The notes below the pieces were generated by a model that saw only the letters and a program-made list of their open reading frames with translations, did no database searches and was not told the DNA's origin. A program made the translations under genes and the position numbers. From Leucaena leucocephala (taxonomy: Eukaryota > Streptophyta > Magnoliopsida > Fabales > Fabaceae), in contig CM073518.1 in assembly GCA_037074615.1 (NCBI GenBank), forward strand, positions 15,204,501 through 15,268,500: 64,000 nucleotides of DNA, in the 5' to 3' direction. How positions within the stretch are numbered: position 1 is the first letter of the stretch; the number at the start of each line of letters is the position of its first letter. This document shows positions 1 through 9,673 of the stretch, piece by piece.

Positions 1-1324
1 ATTTGGAGGTTCTGGAAGCTTTCCGGTTCAATCCGGTACCGGCCCGGTCCATCGCCTCGAAAAATGTGCCATTTTCTGAATCTGATGTTTCTGAAGATCC
101 TTTTTATGTCTACTGACCTCACATTTAGTATCTAGACCCCTTATATCATTAACTTTTTAATACTGGGTCCAGACTCAGTTACAGATCCCCTGCAAAATGA
201 CCAAAATGCCCTTGGTGCCCTATCTTGTCCTATTTTAACCCTAAGGGCAAAATCATCATTTCACACCTTTCTGGACCCGGTCAAAGCTTATACTGGCTCT
301 AGTCAACCTTATTTAGACATGTCTTGACCTCTGGGTTTGTCCAAAATGACCAGAATACCCTTTAATCATCTGCTGCCCTTTTTGTACAACATAGGGGCAT
401 TTTCGTAATTTCGCACTTTTCCAGGGTTCTGCTGGATACTGGCCCACCTATCAGTCCAAGAGTCTTATTGGACCTCTAATGGCGCCATTTTTGGGCTTCC
501 TGGATCCATTACCTGTATGGCACGTATTACGAGGAATCTTCCTTTAACACAGTTCATTGAATATTTTAACTATTATTTACCGATTATACACCTTTTCCGG
601 ACACCGGCTCTTTTTCCCAGATACAGTGTCCTACTGTGTTCAGGCATCCTTGGGGGTTATAACGGTCATCTGACCGAAGTCATTCGATCGCATTTAGCCC
701 CTTTAAAAATACCGATAAATCTCTAACCCGGATCCCCGAGGCCTCACACTCCCGTCTGGATTTTCTAATTTGTAGATAACTTTTCCTACAGACCTCCTAT
801 CGGTATTCTGTCAGTTTCCCGACATCCGTCCCATAAGGGTGCATCATCCTGTATTTTCTCACTTATATCTGAAATCTAGGGTATCCGGTATTAATTTTTA
901 TAACTTTTGGACGATCAGTCTATTTCTGGCTATCTGGAGTCTTCAAAAATTCCGGTATTAGGCTTGGTTACCCGGCGTCACCTGCCCTACCTTCTGGTAG
1001 AATCTGGGACTGAAATGCTGTCGGGCGGTGCAAACCACTTCTGGCCTATTTTCTTTAATTATACTTTAGCCCCAGGGAACTTTTCCTTCTTTATAATTAA
1101 GTCCCTTAATTTGGCTAAAATTACACTTTAAGACCCCACATTTTTGTCTACCTTTCCTTCCTTACCTTAAACTTTCCATATTTGCATTTAAGTCCTTTCT
1201 TTTCTTTTCTTTTGCAATTTAATCCTTTTCTTTACATAAAGGACACATCTTTTTCCTGAAACATGACTCATATATTCCATTTAATCTGTACATGAAAATC
1301 AGTACAGAAATTAAGGATATTACA
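1..1324 (-). repeat. Element A 3' LTR (partial, cut by window start)
   Basis: The last 1,324 bp (plus-strand view) of a long LTR, ending in TTACA next to the polypurine tract. It matches 8350-9673 almost base for base. Short open frames inside it (for example 517-726) recur unchanged in the other LTR and are LTR sequence, not genes. Confidence 0.93.
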
Positions 1325-1338
1325 TTTCTCTCCCCCTA
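1325..1338 (-). other. Element A polypurine tract
   Basis: On the minus strand the purine run TAGGGGGAGAGAAA lies directly before the LTR start TGTAATATCC. This is the expected primer site for plus-strand DNA synthesis and fixes the 3' LTR boundary at 1324. Confidence 0.85.
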
Positions 1339-1377
1339 AAAATAAATTTCGTCCCCGAAATTTACATTACATCTATC

Positions 1378-2020
1378 CTATACAAATAATTCAGGGTACT
1401 TTTCTCTCATCTTTTCTTCTGTTTCCCATGTAGCCTCTTGTTCAGTCAAACCTTTCCAGATCACTTTAACTAACGGAATCTGCTTATTCCGCAACTGCTT
1501 GACTTTTCTATCAGTAATTCGCACCGGTCCAACCTCATAGGTCAAGTCATCTCGCAGTGCGACCTCATCTTGCTCAATCACATGAGATGGATCTGGAATA
1601 TACTTTTTTAATTGGGAAACATGGAACACATCATGTATCTGGCTAAGATTCGGAGGAAGAGCCAACTTGTAGGCTACTGCTCCTATCTTTGAGAGAATCT
1701 GGAATGGCCCAATGTATCTTGGATGCAACTTCTTCACCTTAATCGATCGTCCGGCTCCTGTGGTTGGAGTTAACTTAAGGAATACATGTTCTCCTTCTTC
1801 AAACTCCAACGGCTTCCTTCTGATATCTGCATAGCTCTTCTATCTGCTTTGAGCCGTCAACAATCATTTTCTAATTACCGCAACTTCTTCTCTCGCTCAA
1901 CTCTAGCCAGCATAAGGGGGATCTACATTTCCGTCCATAGAGTGCTTCAAAAGGTGACATCTGTATACTGGCCTGATAACCATTGTTATATGCAAACTCT
2001 ATAAGGGGTAAATGGATATC
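1378..2020 (-). pseudogene. Element A integrase C-terminus and chromodomain (broken off from the main ORF)
   Basis: The frame 1378-1809 encodes 143 residues. It has the GPF/Y-type integrase tail near residues 33-53 (GPFQIL, then VAYKLALP) and a chromodomain near residues 94-143 (RKVKQLRNKQIPLVKVIWKG, ATWE, YPELF), which in this lineage directs integration to particular chromatin. The stretch 1810-2020 still translates into recognisable integrase sequence (FAYNNGYQ, ALYGRK), but it is separated from the main ORF by an amber TAG immediately after residues FKGS. It then suffers a small deletion or frame change and another TAG. It would normally be the 3' end of the single gag-pol ORF. Confidence 0.85.
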
Positions 2021-5000
2021 CTAGCTGCCTTTGAAATCTAGGACACATGCTCTCAGCATATCCTCTAACGTCTGTATTATTCTTTCAGATTGACCATCTG
2101 TCTGAGGATGATAAGCTGTACTGAATCTGAGAGTAGTGCCCATTTCTTCCTGTAGAGCCATCCAGAAATTTGAAGTAAATCGAGGATCTCTATCAGACAC
2201 AATGCTGCTTGGGATACCGTGGAGCCTAACGATCTCCTTTACATACAGCTTTGCCAGCTTTTCTAGAGAATCTCTCTTAGTGATTGCCAGGAAATGTGCT
2301 GACTTTGTCAGTCGATCGATTACTACCCAAACCGCATCATGTCTACTTGGTGTCAAGGGCAGTCCTTCCACAAAGTCCATGGCAATCCCATTCCATTTCC
2401 ACTCAGGGATATCTAAAGGCTGCAACGTTCCTGCTGGCTTTTGATGCTCAACTTTCACTTTTTGGCAGGTTAAGCACTTAGATACGTAAGCTACAACATC
2501 TTTCTTCAGTCCAGGCCACCAGAATAACCTTTTAACATCATGGTACATTTTGGTCATACCTGGATGTACCGTATATTGGCTTTTATATGCTTCCTCCAGA
2601 ATCCTTTCCCTTAATCCCCCAACATTTGGGATATAGGGTTTTCCCGTAAACTGTAGTAATCCGTCTGGGGACATCTCAAAATTCTTTGTCTTCCCTTTCT
2701 CCAGCTTGTCTTTGAATATTGCTGTGAGCTTATCCTGCTCCTGAGCCTCTTTGATCTCATCTTCTATGCAAGCTCTGACATGAACTCCTCCAAAAGGATT
2801 CTCCGTCAGTTGCATTTGATATAGAGGGCTCCAGTCGTGCATATCTTCTATCAGTTCTAATTCCTTGATCATCATGTATGCAACCTGTACCACCTTTCTA
2901 CTCAGGGCATCAGCTACCACATTGGCTTTTCCTGGATGGTATTTAATCTGGAAGTCATAATCTTTTAACAATTCCATCCATCGCCGCTGCCTCATGTTCA
3001 GCTCCTTCTTATCCTGCAGATACTTCAGGCTTTTGTGGTCGCAAAACAACTCTATCGTTGCTCCGTATAAATAGTGCCTCCATATCTTCAGGGCATAGAC
3101 CACCGCCGCAAGCTCCAGATCATGAGTGGGATAATTCTCTTCATGTGGCTTTAACTGCCGAGAGGCGTAGGCTACTACTCTACCTTGCTGCATAAGCACA
3201 CATCCCAGCCCCTGCTTGCTAGCATCAGTGTAGACTACATAAGTCTGAGTTGGGTCTGGAATAATCAGCACGGGAGTAGTCGTTAATCTCTGCTTCAACT
3301 GCTGGAAGCTAGCCTCGCACTTCTCATCCCACTTAAACTGCTGATTCTTTCTGGTCAGCTTGGTAAGTGGTAAGGCAATTCGAGAAAAGTCTTGAATGAA
3401 TCGTCTGTAGTACCCTGCTAGGCCGAGAAAACTTCTAATCTCTGTCACTGTCCTTGGTTGTTCCCAGCTCAAAACTGCTTCAACTTTGCTAGGATCTACA
3501 GCTACCCCGTCTCGGGATATGACATGACCGAGAAATTTGACTTCTGACAGCCAAAACTCGCATTTACTCAGCTTAGCATAGAGCTTCTTCTCTTTAAGGG
3601 TACCAAGAACAATCCTCAAATGCCTTTCATGCTCATCTGGAGATTTGGAGTACACCAGAATATCATCAATAAAGACCACAACGAACTGATCTAGATAAGG
3701 CCTGAAAATCCGGTTCATATAGTCCATGAAAATAGCAGGTGCATTGGTTAGTCCAAAAGGCATCACCAAAAATTCAAAATGTCCGTAGCGCGTTCTGAAC
3801 GCCGTCTTTGGAATATCATCTGGCTTGACCCTTAGTTGATGGTAGCCAGATCTCAAGTCAATTTTGGAGAATAAGCTCGCTCCTGCCAATTGATCTAGCA
3901 GGTCATCAATTCTGGGAAGAGGATACTTGTTCTTAACTGTAAGCTTATTTAATTCCCTGTAGTCAATGCACAGCCTTAAGCTACCATCTTTCTTCTTGAC
4001 GAACAGTACTGTAGCACCCCATGGCGATACACTGGGTCGTATAAAACCCTTCTCCAATAGCTCCTCAATTTGCTTCTTCAGTTCCATCATTTCGTTGGGA
4101 GCCATCCTGTATGGGGCTTTTGATACTGGTCCAGCTCCAGATATAATGTCGATCGCAAACTCCACTTCACGCTCCGAAGGTAATCCCTGAATCTCCTTTG
4201 GAAAGACTTCAGGAAATTCATTGACTACAGGAACCTCCTCGATGCCTTCCTCCACTTCTGTTTGAACAGAAAAGAATACCACATATCCCTGACATCCTTT
4301 CCGTAGACATTTTTCTGCCTGAGCCTCTGTCACGAAGTTCAGTTGTACTTCTAAGCTCCGATCAGTGATCTTTGGAACAAGAACTAGGGTCTTGTTTCTG
4401 CAGTCCAACATCACATTATTGGAGGATAACCAATTTAAACCGAGTATGACCTCAATCTCCTGGAAAGGCATACAGATCAGGTCCAGGGTGGTACTGCAGT
4501 GCTCATAACGCACCATACTATTTAGAAAGGCATCAGATGTGATCACCCTAGCGTTGGTGGGGGTTTTCACCTGTATATCATAACGTAACTTGTTGATCAG
4601 AAGGCCTAGGCATTTAGCACATTCATAAGATATAAAGGAATGACTTGCACCCGAATCAAATAGGGCAGTCACAGCATGATCATTGAGATAGATTGTACCT
4701 TGGATCATCTCAGATGATCGCTGAGCATCCTCTCTAGTGAGTGCAAACACTCGTCCCGCCGTCCTTGGCCTTGGATCAGTTATAGCTTGAGGACATTCCC
4801 TGGAAAAATGTCCGGGCTTTCCGCAGGTGTAGCATACATTCTGGCCCATCAAGCATGGTCTGTCACCATGATTCTTTCCACACTTTTCACATAATGGGGC
4901 CTTTGGATCCCTGTTATTGGACCTTCCGCGGAAATTTCCCCTATTAGGCCTCTTGGTCTGCCACGGGCGCTTTCTTTTCTTATAGCCGCTCCCACTGGCC

Positions 5001-5899
5001 GCTTCTTGATTCCATACGGTCTTATCAGGAGTCGCTTGATCTTTACTCCCAGATCTGGACAGCATTCTATGATTCATGCTGTTCTCAACGATTCGACATG
5101 CTTCCACAGCCTTATTGAACTGGCTGTATTGTTGGGGAGTTAACTTCTCCTTTAACATAGAATTCAGTCCTCGAATCATTCTTTCTGTCATCCAGCGTTC
5201 GTCATTCACTTGGCGTAGGTAAGTTGAATATTGAGATAGCCGGATGAACTTGGCCAAATATTCATCAAAAGCTTCTTTTTCTCCTTGCCTCAGCACAAGG
5301 AATTCAGCCTCCCTTTCATCTCTGACAGATTGAGGGAAATATTTCTCATAAAATTGCTCAAGAAATACTTCCCAGGTAACTGGAATATCTCTTGCTTGGA
5401 GAAGTAACTCTGTATTCTTCCACCATCTATCCGCATCCTTTTCCAATTGATAAATGGCCATTTGGGCCTTGGTTTCAGTCGGGCAGTCGAGAACCTTGAA
5501 GATCTTCTCTAATCTGCTGACCCAATTCTCTGCTGTCTGTACTTCGAATGTCCCTTCAAACACTGGAGGATTATGTTTGCAAAATCGCACCATCCATTGC
5601 TGGATGCCAACTGCCTCCTCCCTTGATTTAACCCTTCTCTGGGGCTGTTCTGCCTGCTGTGGTACTTCTTCAGGTTCTCTACTAGTTGCTCCTGAAGGCT
5701 CTAGCGATCTTAAATTATTTACTGCTGCTGCTACTGCCGCGGCTATGGCAGCATCTCTTTCTTGTTCATTTCGTGCTTGAGCAGCTCTCATTTCTTCTAT
5801 CATCTTTTGTTGCTGTTCTAATCGTTCTAGAAGCATTCGATTAAGGTTTCCAGCCTCTCGGGGTTCCTCAGCTGGAATAGTTCTCCTCGTTCGTACCAT
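2021..5899 (-). CDS. Element A gag-pol polyprotein (gag, protease, RT, RNase H, integrase), truncated by TAG
   Basis: One 1,306-codon frame opens at 5941. The likelier start is the Met at 5899 (MVRTRR), because the 14 residues before it are leader-like. Using numbering from 5941: coiled-coil/Ala-rich N-terminus near 34-75; retrotransposon gag domain about 115-290; CCHC zinc knuckle 370-383 (CYTCGKPGHFSREC); aspartic protease DSGAS at 429; RT with LCIDYREL near 657 and FIDD at 757-760; RNase H with TDAS 905, LELAA 942, DHKS 968 and DALSR 1011; integrase HHCC (H1126, H1134, C1156, C1159) and D-D-E at about D1189, D1250, E1286. All catalytic residues I looked for are present. The frame ends at a TAG inside the integrase core region, so integrase C-terminus and chromodomain are lost. 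The product would drive reverse transcription in virus-like particles and integration. Confidence 0.93.
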   Translation of the reverse strand: MVRTRRTIPAEEPREAGNLNRMLLERLEQQQKMIEEMRAAQARNEQERDAAIAAAVAAAVNNLRSLEPSGATSREPEEVPQQAEQPQRRVKSREEAVGIQQWMVRFCKHNPPVFEGTFEVQTAENWVSRLEKIFKVLDCPTETKAQMAIYQLEKDADRWWKNTELLLQARDIPVTWEVFLEQFYEKYFPQSVRDEREAEFLVLRQGEKEAFDEYLAKFIRLSQYSTYLRQVNDERWMTERMIRGLNSMLKEKLTPQQYSQFNKAVEACRIVENSMNHRMLSRSGSKDQATPDKTVWNQEAASGSGYKKRKRPWQTKRPNRGNFRGRSNNRDPKAPLCEKCGKNHGDRPCLMGQNVCYTCGKPGHFSRECPQAITDPRPRTAGRVFALTREDAQRSSEMIQGTIYLNDHAVTALFDSGASHSFISYECAKCLGLLINKLRYDIQVKTPTNARVITSDAFLNSMVRYEHCSTTLDLICMPFQEIEVILGLNWLSSNNVMLDCRNKTLVLVPKITDRSLEVQLNFVTEAQAEKCLRKGCQGYVVFFSVQTEVEEGIEEVPVVNEFPEVFPKEIQGLPSEREVEFAIDIISGAGPVSKAPYRMAPNEMMELKKQIEELLEKGFIRPSVSPWGATVLFVKKKDGSLRLCIDYRELNKLTVKNKYPLPRIDDLLDQLAGASLFSKIDLRSGYHQLRVKPDDIPKTAFRTRYGHFEFLVMPFGLTNAPAIFMDYMNRIFRPYLDQFVVVFIDDILVYSKSPDEHERHLRIVLGTLKEKKLYAKLSKCEFWLSEVKFLGHVISRDGVAVDPSKVEAVLSWEQPRTVTEIRSFLGLAGYYRRFIQDFSRIALPLTKLTRKNQQFKWDEKCEASFQQLKQRLTTTPVLIIPDPTQTYVVYTDASKQGLGCVLMQQGRVVAYASRQLKPHEENYPTHDLELAAVVYALKIWRHYLYGATIELFCDHKSLKYLQDKKELNMRQRRWMELLKDYDFQIKYHPGKANVVADALSRKVVQVAYMMIKELELIEDMHDWSPLYQMQLTENPFGGVHVRACIEDEIKEAQEQDKLTAIFKDKLEKGKTKNFEMSPDGLLQFTGKPYIPNVGGLRERILEEAYKSQYTVHPGMTKMYHDVKRLFWWPGLKKDVVAYVSKCLTCQKVKVEHQKPAGTLQPLDIPEWKWNGIAMDFVEGLPLTPSRHDAVWVVIDRLTKSAHFLAITKRDSLEKLAKLYVKEIVRLHGIPSSIVSDRDPRFTSNFWMALQEEMGTTLRFSTAYHPQTDGQSERIIQTLEDMLRACVLDFKGS

Positions 5900-6037
5900 T
5901 TTGTTATACTTAAAAACAGAAGGGAATACGATAAATAACATAATTCCTTTTCATTTCATTTCAAACATAATATACATACAGAGTATATGTACATATCACA
6001 GTACCATTCTAGTCTTTTATACATTAGAAATATTACT

Positions 6038-6736
6038 CTAATTTTTCTTAAACTTCATTCTAATATATTCTCCTACTAGGTAGATCCAGTCGGATATGGT
6101 ACAATATGATTCTCTATCAAAATACTGGTCCAACTCCGATCTCCAGGTAGGAGTCTTCGGCAATACGTCATTCATAATTTCTAGCCAAAGCCCTATGGTT
6201 AACACATTTGGATCCCAGGCTTGATATATGGCTTTCACCCTTGTGATAAACTCCTGGTAGACCGAATAATCTTGATCTATGTTTTCAAACAGGGTCTGCC
6301 TCAACTCGTATAGTTGTCGGGCTAATGCTACCGAGCTCTCAAGTTGCTCTCTACTCAGGTTCCTCCCTGGGACCATTCTTACGATTAAACCTCCCAAATA
6401 CATTTCTACTAGAGTCACTTCGGGCCTACTGGGACCTGGCGTATTACTCTGAACACGTACTTGGCTGGATCCTGAACTGTCTGTTATATTCAAGGGTACC
6501 GCACTTATGGGAATGGCAGGAATAGGGCCTTCTGTTATCATCACCTCCTGATCATCAATTGGAAAGTTTGATCCTACCGAGGAACTATCCTCCTCAGAAT
6601 CACCAGCTACTGGAGGTGTCCAGAGGTCAGAATCATTGCTTACTATCTCTTCTTCTGAACTATCTGAACTAGAGACCTCTGGTCTTAATTCCTATTGGTT
6701 TACTGTAGTTTCAGACCCAAATCTATGTCTAGCCAT
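6038..6736 (-). CDS. Element A leader ORF upstream of gag (unknown function, one in-frame TAG)
   Basis: A separate frame lies between the PBS and gag. An ATG at 6736 starts a protein beginning MARHRFGSETT. An amber TAG is at codon 15. After it the same frame runs to 6038, and the uninterrupted part from an internal Met is 168 residues. The N-terminal half is acidic and Ser-rich (SSDSSEEE). The C-terminal half has a patterned region with the block PKTPTWRSELDQYF. Equivalent frames occur in the same place in elements D and J with the same start (ETTVN) and the same P-TPTW/EL block. I do not recognise a family. Not being fused to gag, it may be an accessory protein of this gypsy group, or a former 5' gag exon. 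Confidence 0.7.
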
Positions 6737-6829
6737 CCTGCAAACACTAACTTAGTGTCAATTATGACGGCTTTATCATGGTATATCTTTCTATAAATCA
6801 TCTACTCAGAGCATTTCTTAAGCCAGAAT

Positions 6830-6845
6830 CCTGGCTCTGATACCA
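6830..6845 (-). other. Element A primer binding site (initiator tRNA-Met type)
   Basis: The minus strand reads TGGTATCAGAGCCAGG, the usual plant tRNA-iMet PBS. It sits three bases from the LTR start at 6849, where minus-strand DNA synthesis would be primed. It fixes the element's orientation. Confidence 0.93.
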
Positions 6846-6848
6846 AAA

Positions 6849-9673
6849 TGTCACATCCTTATTTTTATACATCTTAGGGACCATTCAGTAGCACTTAAAC
6901 CACTTTCAGGGTCATTGAAGTCTAAACACTTAATCTGGAATTTTATTCATATCGAGTACTGTTCACTGTGGCAAATTCCAAATGAGTGACCTGACTTTGA
7001 AAATTCATAACTAATTCTAGAAAAATAGAAATGAAGTGGTTCAAATTTCTACATGAATATAACTCAAATATATTTCAGGGAAAAATTATTGGTTGACCAA
7101 TCCTTGACAAATTTAACGTGGGTCAATGTTTCAATCTTACTGTTCATCCAATGACTTTCTCCTGAATCCAGCATTCTGGTCCCAACTTTAACAATTTATA
7201 TCTTTTCGTGTATACATCCAAATTAGACATTCTATATATAAAATTAAAGCTTAGTATGTCTAGTTTTACCCTAAAACTTTTGTACATTAATTCAATCATT
7301 TACTATTTTTAATGATTTATCAAACATGAATGGGTCTTCACGAGTTACTGTTCACTGAGCCTATTTTCAGCATTTAGTCTTTACATACCCAAGCATACAA
7401 CCAACACATATCAGTCATACAGGCCAGATAACAATTAATATCAAATAATCAACTGTTATATCTCAGTGCATGATTAACTCCCTCATATTTTATTACATCC
7501 TTCTCTGTCTAAAATCCGGCAGCATAACTGCTACAATTCTTCTTTAGAAAGTAACCGATGTTGTACCGATTCGGTAATTCCCTTATGAGAACTACCATTC
7601 TACGTAGTACCCAGGAAAGACTGGATGAACCTGCTGGGTCCACTCACTTCCAGCCTCCTTAGACAGCACTACGTACACAGTACGTATCAGTTCCTTTCTT
7701 TGTTTCGTCTTCGTTGCCGGAATTTCGGCAGCCTACCGGCGTCTCTTAAGATTTCCAAATTTTATTTTGACAGAACCTCCCCTGTAATGTTATGTTTGGG
7801 AATGAGATTCAAAAGAATCCCCAGTAACAATAATCATAACAAAATATGTAATGCAGAGTGACGGTGCTTGCTTGTGACTGTGTACAGATAAGTATGCTGC
7901 ATGCTTCCATATTCAATAACATATGATCATAGCATTGGAATAGAGCTTCAAGCATAACATATAGGACAACAATCAACCAAACAAAACAACACATCACAAA
8001 GACATTACATAAGAGCTAGGATTAGTTGTTACCTTAAAAGCAGTGCTTTAGAACTTCCCTACTACTTCCAACTTCACCAGAACTTCCTTACTTCTTTCTT
8101 TCTCACACTTTCTCTCTCAAGAACTTCTCTCCTCCTTTCTTCCTTGCTTATGCCGAAATGAGGGGCTAGGTGGGGGTATTTATAGTGTTGAGCAATGGCA
8201 ATCTTGTAATTAGGAAGACTTATGATCCTGTGGTCCTGGTTTTTCCTGGAATTTCCTATTTTCTTTAATTCTTTTTTACTGCATCACCCTGGACACCTCA
8301 TGGGACACCTCATAGGACACCTCACCACCCATATGCTTCATGTGACGAAATTTGGAGGTTCTGGAAGCTTTCCGGTCCAATCCGGTACCGGCCCGGTCCA
8401 TCGCCTCGAAAAACGTGCCGTTTTCTGAATCTGATGTTTCTGAAGATCCTTTTTATGTCTACTGACCTCACATTTAGTATCTAGACCCTTTATATCATTA
8501 ACTTTTTAATACTGGGTCCAGACTCAGTTACAGATCCCCTGCGAAATGACCAAAATGCCCTTGGTGCCCTATCTTGTCCTATTTTAACCCTAAGGGCAAA
8601 ATCGTCATTTCACACCTTTCTGGACCCGGTCAAAGCTTATACTGGCTCTAGTAAACCTTATTTAGACATGTCTTGATCTCTGGGTCTGTCCAAAATGACC
8701 AGAATACCCTTTAATCATCTGTTGCCCTTTTTGTACAACATAGGGGTATTTTCGTAATTTCGCACTTTTCCGGGGTTCTGCTAGATACTGGCCCACCTAT
8801 CAGTCCAAGAGTCTTATTGGACCTCTAATGGCGCCATTTTTGGGCTTCCTGGATCCATTACCTGTATGGCACGTATTACGAGGAATCTTCCTTTAACACA
8901 GTTCATTGAATATTTTAACTATTATTTACCGATTATACACCTTTTCCGGACACCGGCTCTTTTTCCCAGATACAGTGTCCTACTGTGTTCAGGCATCCTT
9001 GGGGGTTATAACGGTCATCTGACCGAAGTCATTCGATCGCATTTAGCCCCTTTAAAAATACCGATAAATCTCTAACCCGGATCCCCGGAGGCCTCACACT
9101 CCGTCTGGATTTTCTAATTTGCAGATAACTTTTCCTACAGACCTCCTATCGGTATTCTGTCAGTTTCCCGACATCCGTCCCATAAGGGTGCATCATCCTG
9201 TATTTTCTCACTTATATCTGAAATCTAGGGTATCCGGTATTAATTTTTATAACTTTTGGACGATCAGTCTATTTCTGGCTATCTGGAGTCTTCAAAAATT
9301 CCGGTATTAGGCTTGGTTACCCGGCGTCACCTGCCCTACCTTCTGGTAGAATCTGGGACTGAAATGCTGTCGGGCGGTGCAAACCACTTCTGGCCTATTT
9401 TATTTAATTATACTTTAGCCCCAGGGAACTTTTCCTTCTTTATAATTAAGTCCCTTAATTTGGCTAAAATTACACTTTAAGACCCCACATTTTTGTCTAC
9501 CTTTCCTTCCTTACCTTAAACTTTCCATATTTGCATTTAAGTCCTTTCTTTTCCTTTCTTTTGCAATTTAATCCTTTTCTTTACATAAAGGACACATCTT
9601 TTTCCTGAAACATGAATCATATTTTCCATTTAATCTGTACATGGAAATCAGTACAGAAATTAAGGATATTACA
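6849..9673 (-). repeat. Element A 5' LTR (2,825 bp)
   Basis: Starts TGTCACATCC next to the PBS and ends GGATATTACA, giving TG...CA termini. It contains a TATA box (8177-8185, minus), the conserved TACGTA block (7601-7686) and a GAGATTC/GAATCC small hairpin (7804-7821). It pairs with 1-1324. Confidence 0.93.
8177..8185 (-). promoter_or_regulatory. TATA box of element A 5' LTR
   Basis: The minus strand reads CTATAAATA followed by a C-rich run. The same C-TATAAATA-CCCC arrangement is visible in the other gypsy LTRs here (plus strand 22539-22547; minus strand 35914-35922). RNA would start roughly 30 bases downstream, near 8145, by analogy with plant LTR promoters. Confidence 0.7.

Larger units (their letters stand above)
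1..9673 (-). mobile_element. Element A: Tekay/Del-like Ty3/gypsy retrotransposon, minus strand
   Basis: Read on the minus strand, the order is 5' LTR (6849-9673), PBS, leader ORF, gag-protease-RT-RNaseH-integrase, chromodomain, PPT, 3' LTR (1-1324, continuing beyond the window). The domain order RT then integrase places it in Ty3/gypsy. The C-terminal chromodomain and the polyprotein motifs fit the Tekay/Del chromovirus lineage. Positions 1-1324 and 8350-9673 align with a constant offset of 8349, with about 19 substitutions and two 1-base indels by eye, so this is the youngest insertion in the window. The coding region carries stops and a frame change near its 3' end, so the copy is probably not autonomous. 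The target duplication cannot be checked because the left end lies outside the window. Confidence 0.93.

Noticed and set aside
517..726. Open frame of 69 codons repeated identically at 8866-9075
   Set aside because: It lies in both LTRs of element A and is conserved only because the LTRs are young. No homologous open frame stays intact in LTR M or B.
1786..2004. 72-codon plus-strand frame overlapping the integrase tail
   Set aside because: Antisense to the broken integrase region. The minus strand clearly carries the conserved protein.
2136..5780. Plus-strand open frames within the gag-pol region
   Set aside because: Antisense shadows of the minus-strand polyprotein, without motifs of their own.
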